This document shows, piece after piece, positions 36,712 to 45,227 of a stretch of 64,000 nt of DNA (position 1 is its first letter; the number at the start of each line of letters is the position of its first letter). The stretch lies in the NCBI RefSeq assembly GCF_900105675.1, contig NZ_LT629786.1, forward strand, positions 5,084,001 through 5,148,000. The letters are read 5' to 3'. Both the position numbers and the translations under genes were made by a program. The notes beneath the pieces are model-generated. The model saw only the letters and a list, made by a program, of their open reading frames with translations. It did not search any database and was not told the origin of the DNA. This stretch comes from Pseudomonas synxantha. Lineage in GTDB: Bacteria; Pseudomonadota; Gammaproteobacteria; Pseudomonadales; Pseudomonadaceae.

Positions 36712-37194
36712 ATGGCTAAACAAAAGAAACACCCCACAGGGACCATCGCGCAAAATAAAAAGGCGCGACACGATTACTTCATCGAACATCGGTTCGAGGC
36801 TGGTCTGGTCCTGGCCGGCTGGGAAGTAAAGAGTCTGCGTGCCAGCAAACTGCAGCTGGTCGACAGTTATGTGCTGCTCAAGGATGGCGAGGCATGGCTG
36901 CTCGGCAGTCATATCACCCCGCTGACCACCGCGAGCACTCACGTGATTGCCGACCCGGTGCGCACGCGCAAGCTATTGCTTAACGCCCGCGAACTGGAAA
37001 AGCTCGCCGCGGCCGTGCAGCAAAAAGGTTACGCCTGCGTCTGCTTGTCCTGGTATTGGAGCAAGCACCTGGTCAAGTGCGAAATCGCACTGGGCAAGGG
37101 CAAGAAGGAATACGACAAGCGCGATACCGAACGCGAGCGCGATTCCAACCGTGAACTGCATCGCGCCGTGCGCAACAAGGGCAAGGAAGAATAA
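36712..37194 (+). CDS. smpB: SsrA-binding protein SmpB
   Basis: A 160-residue partner of tmRNA in trans-translation. The beta-barrel core ([24 protein letters not shown]) and the Lys/Arg/Glu-rich C-terminal tail ([23 protein letters not shown]) that reads the empty mRNA channel are intact. A perfect -10 box TATAAT (36697-36702) lies 10 bases upstream of ATG 36712, so the leader is very short. Its RNA partner, ssrA, is 6 kb downstream. Confidence 0.97.
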   Translation: MAKQKKHPTGTIAQNKKARHDYFIEHRFEAGLVLAGWEVKSLRASKLQLVDSYVLLKDGEAWLLGSHITPLTTASTHVIADPVRTRKLLLNARELEKLAAAVQQKGYACVCLSWYWSKHLVKCEIALGKGKKEYDKRDTERERDSNRELHRAVRNKGKEE

Positions 37195-37205
37195 CCCTTG
37201 CGACG

Positions 37206-37238
37206 ATGTAGCCTCGGGCACCTTGCCCGGGGCTACAT
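37206..37238. terminator. Hairpin between convergent smpB and lldR
   Basis: ATGTAGCC(TCGGGCA) pairs with (TGCCCGG)GGCTACAT. The stem overlaps the last codons of lldR, and no long U tract is present on either strand. It is a probable shared end of transcription. Confidence 0.55.
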
Positions 37239-38000
37239 GCCCTTGCGTCGTTCCGCCCGCGCTACACGCTGAACCTCCTGACGTACTTCCTCCAGCACTT
37301 CCTGCACATACAACAGGTGACGTGTCGAGACTTCGCGCGCCTGCTCGGCTCGCCCCTCAATGATTGCCAGGTACAAATCCCGATGCTGGCTGATCAGCAT
37401 GTCGCGGGTCTCTGTACGCTGTTGATACATGCCGCCGATGTTGGTCACCACGTTTCGCTTGAGCAGATCGAACAAGCCGCGAATGGTGTGCAGCAACACA
37501 GCGTTATGACTGGCCTCGGCAATCGCCAAGTGAAATCTCGCATCCGCGGCGCCCTCCTCAACTCGGCTCACCTCGTCGGCTCGCGCATAACAATCCTGCA
37601 GCGCCTCAAAAGCCGCTGTCAGCCGTTCACGGTCGACCTCCGTGGCACGCAACGCCGCGTAATAGGCACAAGAAGCCTCCAGGGTCTGGCGAAACTCCAA
37701 AAGGTCCCGCTGTGCCTCGGGATTGTTTTCCAACAAATGCAGCAGCGGATCGCTGAAGGTCGAACCCAGGGAGTCCACCACATAGTTGCCACCGCCCTGG
37801 CGACTGACCAGCAACCCCTTGGCCGCCAGTTTCTGGATCGCCTCACGCAATGACGGGCGCGACACACCAAACTGTTCAGCCAAAGCGCGCTCGGCCGGCA
37901 AGCGCTCGCCTGACTTCAACGTGCCCTCAAGGATCATGCCCTCAAGCTGCTCGACAATGTCATCAGACAAACGGCGCTGACGCACCTGATCAAACCCCAT
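37233..38000 (-). CDS. lldR: FadR-subfamily GntR regulator, probable lactate regulator LldR
   Basis: A 255-residue repressor. An N-terminal winged helix (about residues 8-75, with LKSGERLPAERALAEQFGVSRPSLREAIQKL) is followed by an all-helical FCD ligand-binding domain. The FCD metal-ligand pattern is present (D in EEGAADARFHLAIAEASHN, further histidines downstream). It is divergent from lldP, and an ideal LldR-type palindrome lies between them, so lactate-responsive control is likely. A related glycolate or pyruvate regulator cannot be fully excluded. Confidence 0.88.
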   Translation of the reverse strand: MGFDQVRQRRLSDDIVEQLEGMILEGTLKSGERLPAERALAEQFGVSRPSLREAIQKLAAKGLLVSRQGGGNYVVDSLGSTFSDPLLHLLENNPEAQRDLLEFRQTLEASCAYYAALRATEVDRERLTAAFEALQDCYARADEVSRVEEGAADARFHLAIAEASHNAVLLHTIRGLFDLLKRNVVTNIGGMYQQRTETRDMLISQHRDLYLAIIEGRAEQAREVSTRHLLYVQEVLEEVRQEVQRVARAERRKGM

Positions 38001-38193
38001 AACTCACTCTCCACGATCCCGACCACTCGCCGGGCCTTCTATTCTGGCCTATCGCTGCGCTTGCAGCACCTATCAGAACACCTTTGATTCATCCGATCAG
38101 AGCACCGCCCATCACGGCCTCAGACCAAAGTTTCGCGAGCGGCAAATTGACACACCACTGCAATGCCTTTTAATCTAGCCCACAGCGAATGTA

Positions 38194-38210
38194 AATTGGT
38201 ATTACCAATT
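38194..38210. promoter_or_regulatory. LldR-type operator palindrome
   Basis: AATTGGTATTACCAATT is a perfect palindrome around a 3-base centre and matches the FadR-family core TGGT-N3-ACCA. It sits in the lldR-lldP intergenic region, 43 bases before the lldP start. Confidence 0.85.
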
Positions 38211-38252
38211 ATCCAAGCACACAAACAACAACAAAATCAGGGGCCACCCCAT

Positions 38253-39947
38253 ATGCAAACCTGGCAACAGCTCTACAGCCCTCTCGGCAGCCTCGGCCTG
38301 TCCGCAATGGCCGCCGTCATTCCCATCGTGTTCTTCTTCCTGGCCCTGGCTGTGTTTCGTCTTAAGGGTCATGTGGCTGGCAGCATCACCCTGGCGCTGT
38401 CGATCCTGGTGGCTATCTTCGCCTTCCAGATGCCGGTGGACATGGCCCTGGCTGCAGCCGGTTATGGCTTTGCCTACGGCTTGTGGCCCATCGCCTGGAT
38501 CATCGTGGCAGCGGTATTCCTCTACAAATTGACGGTCAAGAGCGGTCAGTTCGAGATCATCCGCAGCTCCGTCTTGTCGATCACCGACGACCAGCGCCTG
38601 CAGGTCCTGTTGATCGGCTTCTGCTTCGGTGCTTTCCTGGAAGGCGCCGCCGGTTTTGGTGCGCCCGTGGCGATTACCGCCGCGCTGTTGGTCGGCCTGG
38701 GTTTCAACCCGCTGTACGCCGCCGGCCTGTGCCTGATTGCCAACACCGCGCCAGTGGCCTTCGGTGCATTGGGCATTCCGATCATCGTCGCAGGCCAGGT
38801 CACCGGCATTGATGCGTTCAAGATCGGCGCCATGACCGGCCGGCAACTGCCGTTGCTGTCGCTGTTCGTGCCCTTCTGGCTGGTGTTCATGATGGACGGC
38901 CTGCGTGGCGTTCGCGAAACCTGGCCAGCGGCATTGGTGGCTGGCTTGAGCTTTGCCATCACCCAGTACTTCACCTCCAACTTCATTGGCCCGGAACTGC
39001 CAGACATTACCTCGGCACTCGCCAGCCTGATTGCCCTGACGCTGTTCCTGAAAGTCTGGCAGCCCAAGCGCACCGCAGGCGCACAGATTGCCGGCACCAC
39101 CTCCAGCGTAGCGGTCACCTCCAGCGCCGGCGGCTTCGGCTTGCCACGCAGTACAGTGGTTTCGCCCTACAGCCTGGGGCAGATTTTCAAGGCCTGGTCG
39201 CCGTTCCTGATCCTGACCGTGCTGGTAACCATCTGGACCCTCAAGCCCTTCAAGGCCATGTTCGCCGTGGGCGGTTCGATGTACAGCTGGGTCTTCAACT
39301 TTGCGATCCCTCACCTGGATCAACTGGTGATCAAAGTCGCCCCCATCGTGACCAACCCGACCGCCATCCCGGCCGTATTCAAGCTCGACCCGATTTCGGC
39401 CACCGGCACTGCGATTTTCTTCTCCGCACTGATCTCCATGCTGGTGTTGAAAATTGACGTAAAAACTGGTCTTACCACTTTAAAAGAAACCTTCTTTGAG
39501 CTGCGTTGGCCGATCCTGTCCATCGGCATGGTGTTGGCGTTTGCTTTCGTCACCAACTATTCGGGCATGTCCTCGACCATGGCTTTGGTGCTGGCCGGCA
39601 CCGGCGCAGCTTTCCCGTTCTTTTCGCCATTCCTTGGCTGGCTGGGGGTTTTCCTGACAGGCTCCGATACTTCATCCAACGCCCTGTTCAGCTCATTGCA
39701 AGCCACCACCGCCCACCAGATTGGCGTCAACGACACCTTGCTGGTAGCGGCGAACACCAGCGGCGGCGTGACCGGCAAAATGATCTCGCCGCAATCGATC
39801 GCCGTGGCCTGCGCCGCCACTGGCCTGGTAGGCAAGGAATCCGACCTGTTCCGCTTTACCCTCAAGCACAGCCTGTTTTTTGCCACCATCGTCGGGCTGA
39901 TCACCTTGGCGCAGGCCTACTGGTTCACCGGTATGCTGGTGCACTGA
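38253..39947 (+). CDS. lldP: L-lactate permease
   Basis: A 564-residue proton-coupled lactate transporter of the LctP family with about 12-14 membrane spans. The family motif [17 protein letters not shown] is present, as is the C-terminal [15 protein letters not shown] region. ATG 38253 ([15 protein letters not shown]) gives the standard N-terminus. The frame extends 30 codons upstream over the operator, which is not coding. It is divergent from lldR and followed after 70 bases by the D-lactate dehydrogenase. Confidence 0.95.
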   Translation: MQTWQQLYSPLGSLGLSAMAAVIPIVFFFLALAVFRLKGHVAGSITLALSILVAIFAFQMPVDMALAAAGYGFAYGLWPIAWIIVAAVFLYKLTVKSGQFEIIRSSVLSITDDQRLQVLLIGFCFGAFLEGAAGFGAPVAITAALLVGLGFNPLYAAGLCLIANTAPVAFGALGIPIIVAGQVTGIDAFKIGAMTGRQLPLLSLFVPFWLVFMMDGLRGVRETWPAALVAGLSFAITQYFTSNFIGPELPDITSALASLIALTLFLKVWQPKRTAGAQIAGTTSSVAVTSSAGGFGLPRSTVVSPYSLGQIFKAWSPFLILTVLVTIWTLKPFKAMFAVGGSMYSWVFNFAIPHLDQLVIKVAPIVTNPTAIPAVFKLDPISATGTAIFFSALISMLVLKIDVKTGLTTLKETFFELRWPILSIGMVLAFAFVTNYSGMSSTMALVLAGTGAAFPFFSPFLGWLGVFLTGSDTSSNALFSSLQATTAHQIGVNDTLLVAANTSGGVTGKMISPQSIAVACAATGLVGKESDLFRFTLKHSLFFATIVGLITLAQAYWFTGMLVH

Positions 39948-39973
39948 GACCTGCACGTAATAGGGTAAGAATC

Positions 39974-39998
39974 GACGCCGGATAACGATTCCGGCGTC
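39974..39998 (+). promoter_or_regulatory. Intercistronic hairpin lldP-dehydrogenase
   Basis: GACGCCGGA pairs with TCCGGCGTC with a 7-base loop. No U tract follows, only CTGCTATTTCTGGAGG, which is the ribosome-binding site of the next gene. It may protect the lldP transcript or partly attenuate. Confidence 0.5.
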
Positions 39999-40017
39999 TG
40001 CTATTTCTGGAGGACCG

Positions 40018-42828
40018 ATGAGCCTGCCTGCTGCTTTTATCAGCGACGTCGCACAACTGATCCCGAAAGACCGCCGTTTCGACGACGCACTCTCCACCCT
40101 GGCCTTCGGCACCGACGCCAGCTTTTACCGACTGGTCCCACAGTTGGTGATCCGCGTGGAGTCAGAAGACGAAGTGGTCGCACTGCTGCAGCTGGCCCAG
40201 CGTGATCACGTGCCAGTGACCTTCCGTGCCGCCGGTACCAGCCTGTCCGGGCAGGCCATCAGCGACTCGGTGCTGATCGTGCTGGGAGACAACTGGAACC
40301 ATCGCGAAATCCGCGGGCAAGGCACTCAGATACGCCTGCAACCGGGCGTCATCGGTGCCCAGGCCAACGCCTGGCTCGCGCCATTCGGGCGCAAGATCGG
40401 GCCGGACCCAGCGTCGATCAATGCCTGCAAGATTGGCGGTATCGTCGCCAACAATGCCAGTGGCATGTGCTGCGGCACGGCGCAGAATACCTACCACACC
40501 CTGGCGGGCATCCGCCTGGTACTGGCCGATGGCAGCCGCCTGGACACGGAAGACGCCGCCAGCGTGCAAGCCTTTCGCCAGACACACGGCGCGTTGCTTG
40601 AACGCCTGGCCACATTAGGCCGTGAGACGCGGGAAAATACTGAACTGGCGGCAAAGATCCGCCACAAATACCGTCTGAAAAATACCACCGGCCTTTCACT
40701 CAATGCCCTGGTGGATTTCGATGACCCGCTGGATATTCTCAGCCACCTGCTGGTGGGCTCCGAGGGCACCCTTGGGTTTATCAGTGCCGTCACCTACGAC
40801 ACGGTGGTCGATCACCCGAACAAAGCCTCGGCACTGATCGTATTCCCGGATGTCGAGACGTGCTGCAACGCGGTAACGGTGCTGAAAACCCAGCCCGTCT
40901 CAGCGGTCGAACTGCTGGATCGACGCAGTATGCGCTCGGTGCAGAACAAGCCGGGCATGCCCGCATTCGTACAACACTTATCGGAAAATGCCTGCGCACT
41001 GCTGATCGAATCCCGGGCCGCCTCGCCCTCATTACTGCACGAACAACTGACGCTGATCATGGCTTCCCTGGCGGCGTTTCCCGTAGAGAAACAGGTCGAC
41101 TTCACCGAAGACCCCGTGGAAAACGCTCGCTTGTGGGCAATCCGCAAAGACACCTTTCCCGCCGTAGGCGCCGTGCGCAAGACCGGCACCACCGTGATCA
41201 TCGAAGACGTCACCTTCCCCGTAGAGCAACTGGCGATTGGCGTGAACCGCTTGATCGAACTGTTCGACAAACATCACTACGACGAAGCCATCCTGTTCGG
41301 ACACGCTCTGGAAGGCAATCTGCACTTTGTGTTTACCCAGGGCTTCAACAGCCGCGAAGAAGTCACACGCTATCAAGCGTTCATGGATGAAGTCGCGCAA
41401 CTGGTGGCGGTTGAATTCGGTGGCTCGCTGAAAGCCGAACACGGCACCGGCCGCAACATGGCGCCGTTCGTTGAACTGGAATGGGGCAGCGATGCCTATC
41501 AGCTGATGTGGCAACTCAAGCGCCTGCTCGACCCCAACGGCATTCTAAACCCGGATGTGGTGCTCAGCGACGACCCACAGATTCACCTCAAACACCTCAA
41601 GCCCCTGCCTGCCGCCGATGAGCTTGTGGATAAGTGCATTGAGTGTGGGTTCTGCGAGCCGGTGTGCCCATCCAAGGGCCTGACCCTGAGCCCACGCCAA
41701 CGCATCGTGATCTGGCGCGATATTCAGGCCAAGCAACGCGCGGGGGTCGACACCACCGAGCTAGAAGCGGCCTACCACTACCAAGGCATCGAGACCTGTG
41801 CCGCGACCGGGCTCTGCGCCCAACGCTGCCCTGTCGGTATCAACACCGGTGATCTGGTGAAAAAGCTGCGCAGCCGCGAGGCCGACCGTACGAAGACCGC
41901 CGAATGGCTTGCCAGCCATTTCTCCATGGCGCTGCAAGGCGCACGCTTTACCCTGCACGTCGCCAATGGCGCACGCATGCTGCTGGGCGCACCACGCCTG
42001 GCTAAGTGGTCGGCCACGGTGACCAAATTGTCCAAAGGCCAGGTTCCGCAGTGGACCAACGCCATGCCTCAACCGGAAAAAGCCATTCGCTTCAGCCCGG
42101 CAGTGTCGGACGAGCGCCCGCGGGTGGTGTATCTGGCCGCCTGCGTCTCACGCGCCATGGGCCCGGCAGCCGGGGATAAAGAGCAGATGTCGCTGTATGA
42201 TAAAACCCGCAATCTATTAGAAAAAGCCGGTTACCAAGTCGTATTCCCCGACAACCAAGACAGCCTGTGCTGCGGTCAGCCCTTCGCCTCCAAAGGTTAC
42301 GCCGAGCAGGCTGAACACAAGCGTCAGGAACTGATCGGCGCCCTGCTCCACGCCAGCCGTGGCGGCCTTGACCCGATCTACTGTGACACCAGCCCATGCA
42401 CACTGCGACTGGTGCAAGACCTGGGCGAAACTCGCCTGGACCTCTACGACCCGGTGCGCTTCATCCGCACCCACCTCATGGACCGCCTCGACTTCACCCC
42501 CCAGGAAGCGCCCATCGCCGTACATGTCACCTGCAGCACCCAGCACCTGGGCGAAAGCCAGGCGCTGATCGAGCTGGCCCGGCGTTGCGCAAAAACCGTG
42601 GTAATCCCCGAAGGCATTCATTGCTGCGGCTTTGCCGGCGACAAAGGCTTTACCACGCCGGAACTCAACGCCCACTCCCTGCGGTCGCTCAAGGACGCCG
42701 TGCAACATTGCAGCGAAGGTATCTCCACCAGCCGCACCTGTGAGATAGGGCTGAGCCAGCATGGCGGCATCGATTACCACGGTTTGGTGTACCTGGTGGA
42801 CCGGGTCACCCGCGCACGCGCTCACTAA
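40018..42828 (+). CDS. FAD- and Fe-S-containing D-lactate dehydrogenase (Dld-II type)
   Basis: A 936-residue oxidoreductase that fuses an FAD-linked oxidase (PCMH domain with RAAGTSLSGQA, then KIGGIVANNASGMCCG) to a ferredoxin-like module. Two 4Fe-4S cysteine sets are seen near residue 540 (CIECGFCEPVCP) and 593 (CAATGLCAQRCP), and two CCG motifs in the C-terminal third (DSLCCGQP and GIHCCGFAG). This layout is that of the quinone-linked D-lactate dehydrogenase of Pseudomonas (lldE / dld-II). It follows lldP directly. A glycolate-type or D-2-hydroxyglutarate activity is a less likely alternative. Confidence 0.88.
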   Translation: MSLPAAFISDVAQLIPKDRRFDDALSTLAFGTDASFYRLVPQLVIRVESEDEVVALLQLAQRDHVPVTFRAAGTSLSGQAISDSVLIVLGDNWNHREIRGQGTQIRLQPGVIGAQANAWLAPFGRKIGPDPASINACKIGGIVANNASGMCCGTAQNTYHTLAGIRLVLADGSRLDTEDAASVQAFRQTHGALLERLATLGRETRENTELAAKIRHKYRLKNTTGLSLNALVDFDDPLDILSHLLVGSEGTLGFISAVTYDTVVDHPNKASALIVFPDVETCCNAVTVLKTQPVSAVELLDRRSMRSVQNKPGMPAFVQHLSENACALLIESRAASPSLLHEQLTLIMASLAAFPVEKQVDFTEDPVENARLWAIRKDTFPAVGAVRKTGTTVIIEDVTFPVEQLAIGVNRLIELFDKHHYDEAILFGHALEGNLHFVFTQGFNSREEVTRYQAFMDEVAQLVAVEFGGSLKAEHGTGRNMAPFVELEWGSDAYQLMWQLKRLLDPNGILNPDVVLSDDPQIHLKHLKPLPAADELVDKCIECGFCEPVCPSKGLTLSPRQRIVIWRDIQAKQRAGVDTTELEAAYHYQGIETCAATGLCAQRCPVGINTGDLVKKLRSREADRTKTAEWLASHFSMALQGARFTLHVANGARMLLGAPRLAKWSATVTKLSKGQVPQWTNAMPQPEKAIRFSPAVSDERPRVVYLAACVSRAMGPAAGDKEQMSLYDKTRNLLEKAGYQVVFPDNQDSLCCGQPFASKGYAEQAEHKRQELIGALLHASRGGLDPIYCDTSPCTLRLVQDLGETRLDLYDPVRFIRTHLMDRLDFTPQEAPIAVHVTCSTQHLGESQALIELARRCAKTVVIPEGIHCCGFAGDKGFTTPELNAHSLRSLKDAVQHCSEGISTSRTCEIGLSQHGGIDYHGLVYLVDRVTRARAH

Positions 42829-42963
42829 CCTGCAAAAAAACAGAACCCTGGCGCGCCAGCGCAGTCATCTGCATAGGCCTCGACAAACGAGGCTCATCAG
42901 TGATGTCGCTGGCAGCGGTTGAACGCCAGCAGCGTCGAGCCCTTTTGCGCAAGGAGATACCCT

Positions 42964-43245
42964 ATGAAGCGTTCCGCTCTTGCTGGCTTGTTTATTACCG
43001 CTGCGATGCTGGCCTCCCCTGTGTTTGCGGCCGGCAGTGACAAAGACCTGTGCCAGATCAATCTGGATAAAATCAACAACGGCAAGGCCCTGCTCTCCAC
43101 CGATACCAGTGGTAAAAGCGGCGAAATAGACACCGCCGTTTCCCAGGCCAAGGCCGCCCTCGCGGCAGGTGATGAGAAGAAGTGCATCGAAATCACCTCC
43201 AAGGCCCTGCAGGACCTGCAAAACAGCGACAAAGGCGGTCAGTAA
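42964..43245 (+). CDS. Small exported protein of unknown function
   Basis: A 93-residue protein with a clear signal peptide (MKRSALAGLFITAAMLASPVFA) and a mature, Lys/Asp-rich helical part with two cysteines (CQINLDKINN and KKCIEITSKALQDLQ) that could form a disulfide. ATG 42964 has AAGGAG upstream. The frame opens 15 codons earlier without support. It is monocistronic, just before ssrA, with a hairpin after its stop. I do not recognise a characterised family. Confidence 0.75.
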   Translation: MKRSALAGLFITAAMLASPVFAAGSDKDLCQINLDKINNGKALLSTDTSGKSGEIDTAVSQAKAALAAGDEKKCIEITSKALQDLQNSDKGGQ

Positions 43246-43252
43246 GCGATAG

Positions 43253-43283
43253 GGCCAACCTTCGGGTTGGCCTAGCTGACCTT
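43253..43283 (+). terminator. Probable terminator upstream of ssrA
   Basis: GGCCAACC-TTCG-GGTTGGCC, an 8-bp stem with a stable tetraloop, eight bases after the small exported gene. A short TTTT follows 10 bases later. Confidence 0.6.
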
Positions 43284-43338
43284 TTGGCGTACACTGCACA
43301 GGCTTGTCACTCACTAAGAAACAACGAGTTACAAGCAC

Positions 43339-43736
43339 GGGGCCGTTTAGGATTCGACGCCGGTTGCGAAACTTTAGGTGCATGCCGAGTTGGTAACAGA
43401 ACTCGTAAATCCACTGTTGCAACTTCTTATAGTTGCCAATGACGAAAACTACGGCCAGGAATTCTCTATCGCTGCGTAAGCAGCCTTAGATCCTGAGCTT
43501 CTGGTACCTTCGGGTCCAGCAATCACCAGGGGATGTCTGTAAACCCAAAGTGATTGTCATATAGAACAGAATCGCCGTGCAGTACGTTGTGGACGAAGCG
43601 GCTAAAACTTACACAACTCGCCCAAAGCACCCTGCCCTTCGGGTCGCTGAGGGTTAACTTAATAGAAACGGCTACGCATGTAGTACCGACAGCGGAGTAC
43701 TGGCGGACGGGGGTTCAAATCCCCCCGGCTCCACCA
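43339..43736 (+). ncRNA. ssrA: Transfer-messenger RNA (tmRNA)
   Basis: A 398-nt tmRNA that, with SmpB, frees stalled ribosomes and tags the incomplete protein. The 5' GGGGCCG pairs with CGGCTCC before the encoded CCA. The tRNA-like T-arm GGGGGTTCAAATCCCCC is present. The tag frame reads GCC AAT GAC GAA AAC TAC GGC CAG GAA TTC TCT ATC GCT GCG TAA (tag ANDENYGQEFSIAA). Its 3' end is the integration target of the island that follows. Confidence 0.97.
43712..43736 (+). other. Probable attachment site (attL) at the ssrA 3' end
   Basis: The tmRNA 3' end (GGTTCAAATCCCCCCGGCTCCACCA) is followed within 200 bases by a P4-type integrase reading away from it. The 3' end of ssrA is a well-known attB for such elements. 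A matching direct repeat should mark the island's right end, which lies outside this window. Confidence 0.65.
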
Positions 43737-43747
43737 ATCAAACATCT

Positions 43748-43776
43748 AAAGACGTCCAAGGACGTCTTTTTTTGTG
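43748..43776 (+). terminator. Terminator after ssrA
   Basis: AAAGACGTCC-AA-GGACGTCTTT followed by TTTTGTG, 11 bases beyond the tmRNA CCA end. Confidence 0.88.
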
Positions 43777-43848
43777 CCTTAAACCCAGCAAACATGGGGC
43801 CTTCAGCGCCATCATGATCTATCAGCGTCCATAGACATCCATGCAAAC

Positions 43849-43900
43849 GTGTATTCCAAGTGGTATTCCAAGCTCCCAGCTGGTAATTTTTGGAATACAC
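43849..43900. promoter_or_regulatory. Triple GTATTCCAA motif upstream of the integrase
   Basis: GTGTATTCCAA (43849-43859) and its exact complement TTGGAATACAC (43890-43900) form an 11-bp inverted repeat. A third, direct copy GTATTCCAA occurs at 43863-43871. The set lies directly upstream of the integrase start codon (43921), so it may be an arm-type integrase site or an operator. Confidence 0.55.
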
Positions 43901-43920
43901 AAACAGCATTGGGATACACC

Positions 43921-45177
43921 ATGTGCGCCCAAGCCACGCGCCTTTCAGACATGAAAGTCAAAGCCGCCAAGCCTAAGGAAAAGGACTACACACTCACGGA
44001 TGGCAACGGCCTCCAAATGCGAGTGAGAGTCAATGGCTCAAGGCTATGGAATTTCAACTATATCCATCCCGTGACCAAAAAACGGATCAATATGGGATTA
44101 GGTACCTTTCCCGAGATCAGCCTGGCCCAAGCCCGCAAACGGACAGTTGAGGCTAGGGAGCTTGTCGCCCAGGGACTAGATCCGAAAGAGCAGCGCGATG
44201 CTGATCGCCAAGTGAAAAAAGCCGCGACAGAGCACACGTTTCAAAACGTGGCGACGGCATGGTTTGAACTAAAGAAAGACTCAGTGACAACTGCCTACGC
44301 TGAAGATATTTGGCGCTCGCTCACGCTCCACATCTTCCCGGACATGGGCTCAACCCCAATTTCCGCAATCAGCGCCCCTAAGGTCATCAATTTGCTCAGA
44401 CCTCTTGAGACCAAAGGTAGTTTGGAGACTGTTAAACGGCTGACCCAGCGCCTCAACGAGATAATGACTTATGGGGTGAATTATGGGCTCATCCATGCTA
44501 ACCCCCTTAGCGGGATTCGCTCGGTCTTTAAGAAACCAAAAAAGAAAAATATGGCGGCACTGCCGCCCGATGAGCTAAATGAGCTCATGGTGGCAATTGC
44601 CAACGCCAGCATTAAAAGAACAACTCGCTGCCTAATCGAATGGCAGCTCCATACGATGACCCGACCCGCAGAGGCCGCCACCACTCGCTGGGCTGACATC
44701 GACTTCGAGAAGAAAATCTGGACGATCCCAGCGGAGCGCATGAAGAAACGTCGCATACACATTATCCCTCTCACGGAGCAGTCTCTGGCACTCCTAGAGG
44801 CCATCAAGCCCTACAGTGGAAACAGGGAATACGTTTTTCCTGCAGACCGGAACCCTCGCACTCACTGCAACAGCCAGACCGCTAACATGGCGCTAAAGCG
44901 TATGGGTTTCGAAGGGCGTTTGGTAAGTCATGGCATGCGATCAATGGCGAGCACCATCCTCAACGAGCAGGGCTGTGATCCTGAGTTGATCGAGGTTGCG
45001 CTTGCCCACGTCGATAAAGACGAGGTACGCAGCGCCTATAACCGAGCGGACTACATAGAGCGCAGACGCCCAATGATGAAGTGGTGGAGCGAGCACATCC
45101 AGGAAGCGGCCACCGGCAACCTCTCAGTGTCAGCAATCAAGGAAAACAGGGACAGAAAAGTCGTGTCGATACGTTGA
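43921..45177 (+). CDS. P4-type tyrosine integrase
   Basis: A 418-residue site-specific recombinase that would integrate and excise the island at ssrA. The N-terminal DUF4102 arm-binding domain (MKVKAAKPKEKDYTLTDGNG region), the core-binding domain and the catalytic domain are in order. Catalytic residues are visible: Arg in TMTRPAEAATTRW (about 247), His-x-x-Arg in SHGMRS (about 337) and Tyr in SAYNRADY (about 373). I chose ATG 43921. The frame extends 24 codons upstream through the repeated GTATTCCAA motifs. It appears intact. Confidence 0.93.
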   Translation: MCAQATRLSDMKVKAAKPKEKDYTLTDGNGLQMRVRVNGSRLWNFNYIHPVTKKRINMGLGTFPEISLAQARKRTVEARELVAQGLDPKEQRDADRQVKKAATEHTFQNVATAWFELKKDSVTTAYAEDIWRSLTLHIFPDMGSTPISAISAPKVINLLRPLETKGSLETVKRLTQRLNEIMTYGVNYGLIHANPLSGIRSVFKKPKKKNMAALPPDELNELMVAIANASIKRTTRCLIEWQLHTMTRPAEAATTRWADIDFEKKIWTIPAERMKKRRIHIIPLTEQSLALLEAIKPYSGNREYVFPADRNPRTHCNSQTANMALKRMGFEGRLVSHGMRSMASTILNEQGCDPELIEVALAHVDKDEVRSAYNRADYIERRRPMMKWWSEHIQEAATGNLSVSAIKENRDRKVVSIR

Positions 45178-45227
45178 TCTACGGCCCGGTGTCGGACAAA
45201 ACCCATGGTTCTCGGATAGAGAGAACG

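Noticed and set aside
36544..36942. Extension of ratA upstream of ATG 36543
   Set aside because: The extra residues have no similarity to the family and overlap the smpB promoter and 5' end.
43554..43817. Open frame across the tmRNA 3' half
   Set aside because: It is inside ssrA, whose tRNA-like ends and tag frame are unambiguous.
43849..43920. N-terminal extension of the integrase
   Set aside because: It would translate the GTATTCCAA repeat cluster, and P4-type integrases start near MCAQATRLSDMKVK.
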